A DNA stretch of 64,000 bases from Psococerastis gibbosa (Eukaryota > Arthropoda > Insecta > Psocodea > Psocidae). The notes beneath the pieces were generated by a model, which was given only the letters and a program-made list of their open reading frames with translations, searched no databases and had not been told where the DNA came from. The DNA lies in NCBI GenBank assembly GCA_963971405.1, contig OZ020484.1, positions 22,382,001 through 22,446,000 of the forward strand. The letters run 5' to 3'. Made by a program: the position numbers and the translations under genes. Shown here in pieces: positions 12,901-24,000 of this stretch (position 1 is its first letter; the number at the start of each line of letters is the position of its first letter).

Positions 12901-15900
12901 GCCCTCTCTACATTAATGAATGATTTATATTCATATTTGTAATTTGAACGAAAATTCCGAACTAGAGGCATATCTACGAATAGGGTTTGATATAATATCT
13001 TCATAAGCAAATATCTAGGTAAGATAACTTATAAGTACCTATACCATTTTACCCAATGAACATTAGTTCTCGATCATCTCATGATCTAGGTAAACCTGAT
13101 CCTGGATGCAACTAATTTGCATCTATTTTAGTAGTACCTATTATCTACGAATGATGCGAATGGGGTTTAGCATCATATAGATTTTCCCATATACAATGGA
13201 CATAGGCTGCAAACAAGCCTAATTATTTCTCATTGAAGGTAATACCGTACTGTACTATAAACTATTCCTACGTACTATAAACGACTTTATTATTACAGTT
13301 ATTAGTTAGGCGCTATAGGTATTGAATTTTCGTACGCAATATTATGATTAATATTGATTTGTAAGACAATCGTTATTTTAATTGTACAATCAAACATTTT
13401 AGAAATTCAGATGGAGCAGATAATAATAGAAGACCCGAAAAAGGGAAAATTAATAGTACCAAGAAGAACATGAATAGCTTACAGTAAAGGCAATAATCAA
13501 GACAATAACGCTACACTCAATACAAAATATTTAATAATGGCATGAGGAGGTTGCCCCTTCAACATATTAGTTTAATGTCAGTATTATACGCCATATAATG
13601 CTGCAATATATGGAATAAAGCGTTGCCTTTACGCAATAAAAGTCAGCTCACAGATAGCTGGTGCTAACCTGTCTAAGCGAATACGATGGTCATGGTCAAT
13701 TGTGCTGTTGAGGGGGTGTGGGTCAAAAACTGGGGGTAAACCTTCCTACCTACAGTGAAAATTGAAGAATCAAGTAAGATTTAAAAGGTAAGTTTTCCAT
13801 TTTCATTTTTATACATGTACCGTATGCAATTACAAAGAGAAGATATGCTCTCTTCCCGGCTTTCATCATATTATATTAATCAAGAGGTATGTAGACATAA
13901 TTTACTCTTAAATTTAAAATATCCTTATTAAATTAATCTTATATTGTAAATAGCCTTAAATATATATTTTTTACTTATTAATTATTATTGTAGTTGCATA
14001 CGGTACGTGTACAGTATAAAAATGAAAATGGAAAACTTACCTTATAAATCTTACTTGATTCTTCAATTTACCTTGTAGGTGGGAAGGTTTACCCCCAGTT
14101 TTTGACCCACACCCCACAACAGCACAATAGACCATATTAATATTTAATAAAGTAATCAAATATTGTATTATTTATCTTCTATCTAGAAAGTTGTGTTTGT
14201 TGTGAAAACGAATGACGAATGTTGACATTTGAAAATTTGAAAGTAGGCAACCAATCGTGGGCCAAGTTTTATAGAACGTTGGAACGCACTCATGAATGTT
14301 TTTTTAATAATTTTTTCTGATTGGTGAAACACCAGAGCCCCCTGTTGGCCGAAGTGGGAACAGTGGGACCCAAATATTTTGTGACTTGGATTTTGTGATT
14401 TGCAAGGTTCGAGTCACAGACGGCCCTATACCGACTAGCATTCTATAGTAAATATTATTCTATGATCTGTTGCGCTTTTTACGAATTCACGACTCCAATG
14501 TCAAAATTAAAATTAAAATTTTCTGAATGTTAGTTAATTGTCTTCAACTACTGTAGCAACGTTAGTGGAACGGTTTTAGGATCATCATAGAACAAAATGA
14601 AAGCAATATTTATTGTTATAAATATTATTAGTGTGTTTCTTTATATATTTATATTTTTGTTGATTTTATATCTCGACGGACTCCTAGACTCTGTTGTATC
14701 AGAATTGACGCATATCTGACAATAAATTACTGATATAACTTTCAACTTCACCCCTCTTCATTAAACAGTTCGCAAAGGTATAAGATCATCATTCGGCACT
14801 GCTTTGGCCTTCCATCTTCCTCTTTCTAGGCCTGCTTCCTTTGGTAAGACTTACCACTCTTTTCTGTGGTCTGAATGCCCTTAACTTCGAAATTAACTGT
14901 CTACTTTCAAATTGATCCATTTTTTAATACGGTATAGTAAGAAGAAAATTTTATAAATTTCTCAAATTCAAGAAATGCACTAATAATATTTATAACAATA
15001 AATAGTGCTTTCATTTTGTTCTATGATGACTCTAAGACCGTTCCACTAACGTTGCTGCAGTAGTTGAAGACAATTAACTAACATTCAGAAAACTTTAATT
15101 TTAATTTTGACATTGGAGTCGTGAATTCGTAAAAAGTGCAACCAATCGACAATTTTAGCTAAAAAAAAGCAATGTCCACTCGTGACCTTAATGCATTAAA
15201 TTTGGAATGGAACCCATAAGTTTTGTGTATTCAAATAAATGCAAAGTAGTTCTATCTGATTTGAAAATGCAGCATAGGGAATTTACATGGAGATGCGGGA
15301 CTTAGAAAGGCATTACCGGATATTCTATGGCGCATTTGCAAACTTTTTTGGGCGAACAGTAGGCATAATTTACTCTAAAATTTCCAATATGCGTATTAAA
15401 CTAAGTAAATATCGTATGATAGGCATAGGTAGAAACACCTTTACGAATCGTATGATATTAGATTAATTTAATAAGCATATTTGAAATTTATGAGTAAATT
15501 ATGCCAGTACATACATACCTCTTGATCAATAAATATGATGCAAGTCGGGGAGAGAGCATATCTTCTCTTTACCGGCTAGCATCCTCTAATAAAAAATTTG
15601 AATCATAAGATTGAGATGTGTACCTAAGAGTAGTAGACCTTAGTAATGAATTATTCTAAACCTGCTGCAACTTCCTAGAGATGAAAACGAGAGCCCAGTG
15701 CCCCACTGAGGTATTCATGGTTTCTGCATTTGAAGATTATGTCATAAACTACCTAATTGATCGTGAATAGCCTTAAAAATAAATTTGTTTACTTTGGTTT
15801 ATCATCAATGTATTATTATTGTAATTGCATACGGTACATGTATAAAAATGAAAATGGAAAACTTACCTTTAAATCTTACTTGATTCTTCAATTTACATTG

Positions 15901-17345
15901 TAGGTGGGAAGGTTTACCCCCAGTTTTTGACCCACACCCCACAACAGCACAATTGACCATATTGATATTAAATAAAGTAATAAAATATTGTATTATTTAT
16001 CTTCTATCTAGAAAGTTGTGTTTGTTGGGAAAACAAAAGTTGACATTTGAAAGTAGGCAACGAATCGTGGGCCAAGAACGTTGGAACGCACTCATGTATG
16101 TTTTTTTAATAATGTTTTCTGATTGGTGAAGCACCAGAGCCCCCTGCCGGCCGAAGTGGGAACAGTGGGACACAAATATTTCTGTGATTTCCAAAGTTTG
16201 AGTCACAGAAGGCATTCTAGCATTCTATAGTAAATATTTATTCTATGGTATTATATGGTATAAGGCCTAAGGCGGGGTTTCCACATACGTCAATGGTCAA
16301 TGGTAAATGTGACATTGACGTTTTAGCAGACATTAAAGACATACTACAAATGTCAGCTACCACGTCAAAACCATATTTACCATTGACCATTGACGTATGC
16401 GGAAACCCCGCCTAAGCAAAACACAGTACATAGTCAACATAACGGACGCAAAAGTTAATAGAATAATCGTATTCTAAATGTTTTTATAAAGTATATACAG
16501 GCATTCATTCAATCTGACATCTATGCCTAGCGCAGACACTCCCTCCCCTTCAACTTTGAGATTTTTGCCAATGGGAGTTGGGGGCTTTATTAATTTCTTT
16601 ACATTAATGAACGAAACCCAAAATGGTAAATAAAGAATGTGTGCTTAGACCCACACGAAAGAAGTGAAATTTTTAGGCATGGCGCGGTACACAAATAGGT
16701 GTCGATATAAATATTATTCATATGAATTACCCAGCAACCCTTCTAAATGACCAAGATTTTTACTGGAGACGTGTAGGGACTTGCAGCGTTATGTGTTACT
16801 CTATACACAGGTTTACCCTCCAGTAAGAAAAGTTGCAAGTGCGCTAATGGAAGCTTTCACTAAAAATATTAATTTAAACGACAGTGCCTGCAGGATTGGT
16901 ACAATCAGTATTTTCAATTTTATAAGAATTTAACAGCTTCCCGTTCAAAGTGAAAATGCTCATCTCAGGTCATCGTTTTATGTTGCAGGTTAAGATTTGG
17001 TTCCAAAATAGGCGAGCCAGAGAAAGAAGAGAGCGGGACGGCAGTAGCAGTGCTTCAGTAGCAGAGGGTAGCCCTAGTGCATGTCAACCGCCCATGATTC
17101 AAGACATCGACACAACTAAATGCGAACCTCAAGACAACACTTCCGATACCGAATATGTATCTTCCCATGCTAGAAACTCATTACCACTTAGCGAAAAATC
17201 GTTATGGCCAAGCCTTTTGATTCCCAATGCTAGAAATGAGCAATGGAGGCCAGTACCCATTTTTATGTCAATACCTCATGGCTATACGTTTAACATCAAC
17301 CAATATTTAACGGGAAATGCAGCAACTACCACGACCAGCAAATGA
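6984..17345 (+). CDS. Msx/Msxlx-like ANTP-class homeobox transcription factor, 4 exons
   Basis: Coding exons are 6984-7110, 7336-7413, 7757-7923 and 16989-17345; phases join in frame to give about 242 residues. Exon 1 starts MSKC and carries FSIEHIL, an eh1 motif that recruits Groucho co-repressors, then a WLSCTRYHPPKL block. The homeodomain spans about residues 81-140 with F8, L16, F20, W48, F49, N51 and R53 intact and ends KIWFQNRRARERR. Pro7 and the RIPF context recall Msx and Msxlx. The homeodomain is cut between positions 44 and 45 by a phase-0 intron of 9,065 bp. The exon 2 donor (A then GTAGAC at 7414) is weak and chosen by phase. It should act in the nucleus as a sequence-specific repressor. 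The exact orthology group is inferred; Msxlx is my best guess. Confidence 0.75.
7955..8160 (+). mobile_element. tRNA-derived SINE, copy 1 (head diverged)
   Basis: It carries a B-box (GGTTCGAGTCC), a body with GGCGGTCCCGGG and GGCTTTATAGCCC, then GGTTGGCTTAGTA and a T/A-rich tail. It matches the copy at 19984-20185, though its A-box half is diverged. It begins just inside the homeobox intron, 32 bases after the exon 3 donor. Confidence 0.65.
8161..9969. other. homeobox intron 3, unassigned part
   Basis: AT-rich intronic DNA. I see no conserved exon and no strong repeat structure here. Confidence 0.4.
9970..10170 (-). mobile_element. tRNA-derived SINE, copy 2
   Basis: Full-length antisense copy. 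Read on the minus strand, it has a tRNA-like head with an A-box region, a B-box (GGTTCGAGTCC), the GGCTTTATAGCCC body and the GGTTGGCTTAGTA segment before the A/T tail. It lies in the homeobox intron in the opposite orientation to copy 1. Confidence 0.7.
10264..11147. repeat. large foldback element, family GCCTGATCATGGCGA
   Basis: The two ends are inverted copies sharing GGCTGATCATGGCGA and TATAATACCATGTCACGTG over about 65 bases. An inner inverted pair (about 10515-10665 and 10785-10930) is also mirror-symmetric. No coding capacity is seen. A shorter relative with the same terminal motif is at 49815-50184. Confidence 0.6.
11528..11745 (+). repeat. interspersed repeat with CTGTCT stretch, copy 2
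   Basis: Best preserved + strand copy of the family at 2640 and 62800. It has CAACGGATTTACACG, GGAACCAAAAAAAGTGG, a CTGTCTGTC microsatellite, GATGAAATTTGGCATG and GTAGGTTCACAAAAATC, ending in a poly-T run. Confidence 0.6.
11760..12449 (+). repeat. about 0.7-kb direct repeat, copy A
   Basis: Closely similar to 13188-13890 over its length. Landmarks are CTAATTATTTCTCATTG near the start, GGCATGAGGAGGTTGCC in the middle and GGTAAGTTTTCCATTTTC near the end. The copies differ by small indels and substitutions. Part of the 3' section recurs inverted at 13990-14133 and 15825-15960. Confidence 0.7.
12450..16250. repeat. complex of inverted and direct repeats inside the homeobox intron
   Basis: Several repeat pairs interlock here. 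Segment 12450-12690 is inverted at 15140-15370. Segment 14470-14600 is inverted at 15000-15145 around a loop. Segment 13985-14450 recurs directly at 15820-16235. Part of 12770-12830 is inverted at 14340-14400 and 16140-16190. The simplest reading is nested insertion and duplication of one or two foldback-type elements. No transposase frame is evident. Confidence 0.6.
13188..13890 (+). repeat. about 0.7-kb direct repeat, copy B
   Basis: Second copy of the unit at 11760-12449 in the same orientation, about 1.43 kb downstream. Both copies retain the same block order, so this is a segmental or transposon duplication rather than chance similarity. Confidence 0.7.
16271..16412. mobile_element. hairpin MITE M1 (TAA target duplication)
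   Basis: A 142-bp palindrome flanked on both sides by TAA. Ends are GGCGGGGTTTCC and its complement. The arms contain ACGTCAATGGTCAATGGT, and the centre has the family core (TAGCAGACATTAAAGAC ... CTACCACGTC). It is non-coding. TNA target duplications suggest mobilisation by a PIF/Harbinger-like transposase, which is an inference. Confidence 0.8.
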
Positions 17346-17668
17346 CAATTCTCGCCTTTGGTGTAGCCTGTGGAAACACATTGCTTCATGTTGAAACTCA
17401 TGCATGTAGCGACATGGCAGGAGAACAATGCGAATCAGGTGCATCATTATGCATATGCATGAGTGGCCGGCGTTCGCATTGTCCGTGTGTACCGGACCTA
17501 AGAGCAACAAAATCCACCCAACAACATCGGGAATAATATCAAATAGAGCTAGAATACGATCAATTTCACTACAGCTCTTATCTCCATCCGCTGGTTTATA
17601 TAGTACTTAAAAATCGGCATGAAATTATCGATCTCACCTCATATGTACTATTGTATTGTATATCCATA

Positions 17669-17674
17669 AATAAA
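17669..17674 (+). terminator. polyadenylation signal of the homeobox gene
   Basis: Canonical AATAAA 323 bases after the homeobox stop codon, in AT-rich DNA. A second AATAAA-like site follows near 17697. Confidence 0.55.
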
Positions 17675-17843
17675 ATTTGTGTAAATTATTTAAGGAAATA
17701 AAAATAAACCAAAGATAAAAACTTTTGCAAATTTTTGAGAATGTTCATTACCTTGCATGAAATTCCTGATTTAATTTTATTACATTGTACAGTAAATAGT
17801 AATTATAAAAATACAGGCAGCATAAAGCATACTGTAAATGTAA

Positions 17844-17983
17844 GGCGCAAATTACACCGACCTCGCATTTGATAGTAATCCAGATATTGACGTGGTAGCA
17901 GACATTGCAAGACAGTCTTTAATGTCCGCCACCACGTCAATATCTGGATCACTATCAAATGCGAGGTCGGTGTAATTTGCACC
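17844..17983. mobile_element. hairpin MITE M2 (TAA target duplication)
   Basis: A near-perfect 140-bp palindrome flanked by TAA on both sides. It sits between the convergent 3' ends of the homeobox gene and GFM2. The arms (ACACCGACCTCGCATT ... GATATTGACG) differ entirely from those of M1, while the core GTGGTAGCAGACATT and its mirror are shared. Confidence 0.8.
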
Positions 17984-18088
17984 TAATATAATAACATAGT
18001 CGTAGCATCATCTTATACTTAACCTTGGCAATACACCGCACACACGCGCATCTGTATAGACGTTTACAAAAATAATATAGCTTACCTC

Positions 18089-21000
18089 TCATAACGGGTC
18101 GAGCCCTGTGACTGCTTTGATCGCCTTGGCTTCATCGACCTGAGTCATTTCTTGTAGGGTTGCTAGCTCCATGCTAAACGAGGCATGACCAGATGTAATT
18201 GTTCTAAGCTGTGACGCATACCCTAGGAGTTCAGATAGAGGAGCCTGGGCATGCAATACCTAAAAGTAATAATTATACATTCTGCTGTGAAGACGAATAG
18301 TAGCGCAGCATTACTGCAAAAAGCAAAGGCTGTGCAAGGTAGACATGAAAATTGTAACATGTACAAGGCATAGTTTACTTACGTTAAAGTTTGATAGCCT
18401 CCTCTTTGAGCATATATGCTAATTTAAAATATCGTGACTGCACAATATTTACCGAATATGCTGTGATAGGATTACCTTAAAATAACGGGTACTAACCTAC
18501 AGAGGCAACTGAAGAGGTCAATCGGATCATTCATTAACTAATTTTTATTATTATTATTTAAACAAAGAAGAAAAATAGATTTTCAATGGTCTACTCTGCT
18601 CGTCTCTAAGGCTTCACTCCTGAAAAGTTAATCGTTAATCGCCCTATATAATTATTAAATAAAAGTATGCAGCGAATACTAACCTGATCAGTACCACGTT
18701 CAGAAAATTGTCCGAGAACAGAACGACGTCTATTCAGATCAGCAGTTACAGTAGTCATGTACTGCCTGATACATACTATTTCTAATGCCATAATAGGCTC
18801 CATAAGTTTGGTACCACTGCTCTCGAGCAACTAAAAAAAAAGTCTACATTATGCAGTTGTAATCGAAAACTAATTTTAAAAAATTGTTTTGAACCAAAAT
18901 CACTCAGGACAGTTCGAAATCTGGGTAGTATAAACGCTATAAGACATGTACATTTCCACGACGACCTGACATTCGTAAATGGATAATTTGGCAAACCCAC
19001 CTTTTGTATGCACTGGCTAGCTGCAGACGTAACTACAGTATCAGATGTACCTCGCCCAACTTCCAACCAGTGAAGCGTCACCTTAGCATTGACAACCTGA
19101 AAGAACAAAATTTCACAACAATAAGGTTGTGGAACCGTACTCTACAAGTTCCAGTTGCGGTGGATCTATCGGAAATTATTGTCTGTAAGATACCCGTACT
19201 TATATATAATCTTTAAAAAAAGGCTTCGCTGAATTCACAATGTGATGCAAGTTACAGTGCGAATTTTTATTTGAATTTTTGTAGTAGCAAATTCCGACTT
19301 ACCGGACATGAAAGCCTAGGTCCTCGGCTTAAGGCAGACTCGACTCCCGCCTTGATGGCTGTAATATGTTTCGGATGTATAGCTGCTATGTTGGCAGCAC
19401 TCTCCTGCGTTCGGTCCAAGTGCAATATTACACTACTGCGTTGTTCACTAGGAGCAATTGATAATGTTATATTTACTGAGTGCGTTGAAGCACCAATGCG
19501 TAGTTTCACTGTATGATTGTACTGTCCACTAGATATTAAAGCTTCTTTATAAGCAATCTGAATAGGACCTAGATCAACGTCAACACCGTACTCTTTTCGA
19601 ATACGCTCCTTAATCACATCTAGATGAAGTTCCCCCATACCCCCCAGGACAGTCTGGCCGGTCTCAGCGTTCTGGGTAACTCGAAGGCTGGGGTCTTCGC
19701 GGGATAGCTCAAGTAGAGCACGATCGAGCGCTGCTTGATGAGCCTGAAATATAATAACGACTAAAAATTAATTTCTTCAAAAAACTTCTCATTCAATCAG
19801 TTTAAATTAAGTACCAAAGATTCAGGTTCACCCACGATAATTTCGGTCTTGGAAGATTTTTGGAAAAATATTTAAAAATCCACAAGCCCAAGAAGAGATG
19901 CCAGGCAGAGTGGGACTGGAAGTGGAGCCGGGGAACATTTTGAATGATCAAGAGTTGAGGGACAACAGAAAAATTATCAAGACATGTAGTGTAGTGGTAC
20001 GGACACTGACTTTCACCCGAAAGGTTGTTGGTTCGAGTCCCACACTGGCTACATATTCTGGCCATGTAAAGCAGGCGGTCCCGGGCCTTCCTAGTTGAGT
20101 GTAAGAGAGGGCTTTATATCCCTAACTCCGCTAGGTTGGCTTAGTATTAGAAACAATAAAAAGTCCTTATTTATTTATTTATTTTGACAATAGCTAACTA
20201 AGCATCCTCAAAGTCAATTAGAGAAATATTCGAGTCCTTTACGAAGTATATTTTCGGTCCGTAGTTCGGACATATAAAGCAGATGGCAGATAAGATATGA
20301 CATCATATTGAATGGCCCAGGCTAGCAAAATGACAGTCCGAAGCTCAGTCAATCAACGATTCTGCAGTTGTCACCCAGCGTAAGCGGGTGGGTCTCACCA
20401 TACACCAAATACAGTCAAAAAATGCCACTCAACTCAGGCAAATCATAGATCAAATAAATATAAATAACTAAATATTCATTTATTTGCAAACAGACCTTAA
20501 ATCAATCGATCAATATTGACTTTTTGTTCTATTACTAAGCCAACCTAGCGGAATTAGGGCTATAAAGCCATCTCTTAAACTCAACTAGGAAGACCCAATG
20601 CAGGTACATGGCATACCAAGATATCATGTCGTTATTAGCGTGTGTATTGTTATATATCTACTCATTCTAGCGTTGAAATTGTCCCATCGATCAATCCAGT
20701 GCTTTAGAATAAACAAAATAGCTGAAATTTAACCCTGGGACAAATATATAAGTACCATGTACATATAGTGTCCATAACTTTTACAGCACCTGTACAAATA
20801 AATAAATAGGAAAGCATGTACGGGTTCACTCGTATCATTGTCACATTCCCTTTGACATTTCCCCTACGTTGGCCGCTATCGGCAATACTTAGCTTATGGT
20901 TAGGCGCGATATATTCTATTTTTTATCGTTGCGTTGGTTGGTCCACATAATTTATCATCCCTTCCACGAACTTTCAGAAAAATACGTCCTAAGACTTCAA

Positions 21001-24000
21001 TAAACAATCTATTTGGGAAATAGTCTCATTGGAAATTTTTCATGTTAAATAATTAAATAATGACTCAACTGCATTTTGCCTTCCAGATGGATTTGTCTTG
21101 ACATAGTTTACCTGAGAAGAACATTCTATGGCGCAGAAGAACACGGGATCTGGAATATAAGCACTGAAAGTAGCAAAATCCTCTTTCAGCTTTCGTTTAG
21201 CCGCACTCGCCATGGAAGCAGTCGACGTCACAATATCACCTGTTACTGTACTCTGTAAGAACGTGGAACCTTATTAAAATTCATTATGGTAGTGTGCTTA
21301 AGCAGGCATAAAATTATTAATAAAATTTAGTTGCAGTTTTTTAATACGAGTATGAGTATTTATCAATTAAAAAACTTATTACAATCACTGAATACCAGAA
21401 GGCCACGAGAAGGCCACAAGTGCCCCTGTGAAGGGGACTTGCGTCGTGGCCCTAATAATTACAAAACATTACAAAAACAAAAATTAGCTAATAAAATAAA
21501 ATATTTCCTATATTATTTATAGGTACTAAAAGTTTTAAGCTGAGGGTGCTACTCACCTTAAGACCAGTGATAGCCACGATGCTTCCAACACCTTTGTCTT
21601 CAACTTCCTCATAATCATCAGCAGTAGCTACTAGTAGTTTTCCAGTTTGCTCTGACCTGTCAGGCCGTATGTTAAATATCTTTTGACCCTAAAACCAAGT
21701 AACAGTTCGTAGGCTAGCATAGAAATTTTTGTTTTTTTGAAATAATTTGATTTTAATATTCAACTTAGTTCCCTTCGAAGGCGACACAACGATTATAGCG
21801 GTCATACAATTTTTCGATCCCATTTTTATAATACGATTTGTCTTGAACCTCAAAATAGGCTTCAGTTTCGGCGATTACCTCTTCATCGGAGCAAAATTTC
21901 CGTCCAGGGAGCTTCCTCTTGAGGTCTGAGAACAAAAAAAAAGCCAGATCTGGAGAGTACGGTGGAAGCGGAAGCAATTCGAAGCCCAATTCTTGCAATT
22001 TCGCCATCGATTTCATGGATTTGTGACACGGTGCATTGTCTTGCTGAAACAGCACTTTCTTCTTTTTCGCGATTTCGTCTTTAAACGCTCTAATAACTCT
22101 ACGTAATAGTCGCTGTTTATGGTTTTTCCCTTTTTAAGATAGTCAATGAATATTACACCATGAGAATCCCAGAATACTGATGCCAGACCTTGCCAGCCGA
22201 CATTTGCGTCTTTCCACACTTTGGAGTCGGTTCATCACGTGCAGTCCACTCGGCTGACTGTCGATTGGACTCCGGTGTGAAATGATGGAGCCATGTTTCA
22301 TCCATTGTCACATATCGACGCAAAAATTCGAATTTATTACGATTGAACAACTCCAAACACTCCTTAGAATTATCGATTCGCTGTAGTTTTTGGTCGATTG
22401 TGAGTTCGCGCGGCACCCACTTCGAACAGAGCTTTCGCATATCCAAATATTCCTGCACGATATGACCAACACGTTCCTTTGATATCTTTAGGATCTCAGC
22501 TATCTCAATCAACTTCACTTAACGGTTATCAAAAATTATTTTGTGGGCTTTCTTGATGTTTTCGTCGATAACAGCCTCTTTGGGGCGTCCACTGCGTGCA
22601 TCGTCCTCGGTGCTCATTTCGCCTCGTTTAAATTTAGCAAACCATTTCTCTACGGTTGATTTTCCTGGTGCAGAGTCCGAATAATGTTTATCAAGCCAAG
22701 CTTTGGTTTCAACTGTATTTTTTTTCGCCAAAAAGCAAAGCTTTATTAACACACGAAATTCATTTTTATCCATTTTTTCAAGGTAACAAAAGTTCTTTCA
22801 CTAAAAACGCTATAACTTAGATATTAATATTGCAACTGTTGTCAAATTTATACACGCGTCTTTTGAAGGTTAGGGCTAACGAAAAATCATATGGATTTGA
22901 TACTAGCAGCGCCATCTTTGTGTCAGCCTACGAACTTTTCAGCCCACCCAATAATTTATATTTAATTAATTTCATAATGTCATTTAGATGATACCATATT
23001 GCTAGAACTTTCAATTGGTCCACGATAACATGGCATGTTTGAGTTATTGTAAGAAAAACTTCTCGACTACTTCCATTACCTTTTTTATATGACCAGAATA
23101 TATGCGGAAAAATGATATCGGCCCCTTGTGTGCATCATGTCTTACTTTAAAAACTCTCGCACATAGATTATTGTCAAAGGCTTCAGTAAGTTTTGACTTT
23201 ACTCCTATTGGTGACGGCAGATAGTGAATAATAGCGTCCAGTAGAGGCTGGACTCCTACATTTTTGTAAGAACTTCCACATAACACAGGAACACCTGAAA
23301 ATTATCAGAACTAGAAAGAAAGAAATGTGTCTATATTTTCACAATGGGTGAATTTTGGGTCTTTCGCCTCACTTTTACAATTAACCTATATTGGTAGTAC
23401 ATTCAGAGCAAACCCGGAAGGAAAACCTTCAGCTCAACATTATTATTCTTATCACTATTAGTAGAAACTGAAAGATTTGCAACGAATTTGTGAAATAAAA
23501 GGTTTGGTACTGAATTCCAGAACGTACCTTTTAGCTCTCGAACGGTTTTGCAGAGAGAGTCGCGCAACATCTTTGCAGAAACTTTATCCAAACTCTCATC
23601 GCTACCAATAACGTGCTCTGCCAAAATGTCATCTAAATCGGCAAGGTTTTCAGTTAACTTGAGTCTTGCAGCAATCGTATTTTCCCAGATACGACCGTCG
23701 GTCTCTTTTAAAAGCCGGCGAGCAACTGAAGCGCCTAGAGACTGTTTGTCCCACTCAACAACTTCAAGATTTAGAACATCAACCACTCCTTTAAAATTGT
23801 TCCCTGAAGTACATGAATATGTCAATATTATAAGCATTTCATTAAAATGACTAATGAGTAAATAATTTTAAGCCCAACAGAATACATTAAATTGCAATTA
23901 TATACCTTCTACGACTGGTAGCTGAACGGGCAAAGGTACCGTGGAGAGGTTCTTCTCAATTGAATTAAGGCATAATTGAAACCTGGCATCAGGTCTATCC

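Noticed and set aside
19984-20056. Functional tRNA-Glu gene
   Set aside because: The tRNA-like head is fused to a SINE body and repeated elsewhere, and the acceptor stem does not pair properly.
19898-20098. + strand frame ending VPGLPS, also seen near 8076
   Set aside because: Both are translations of the same SINE body.
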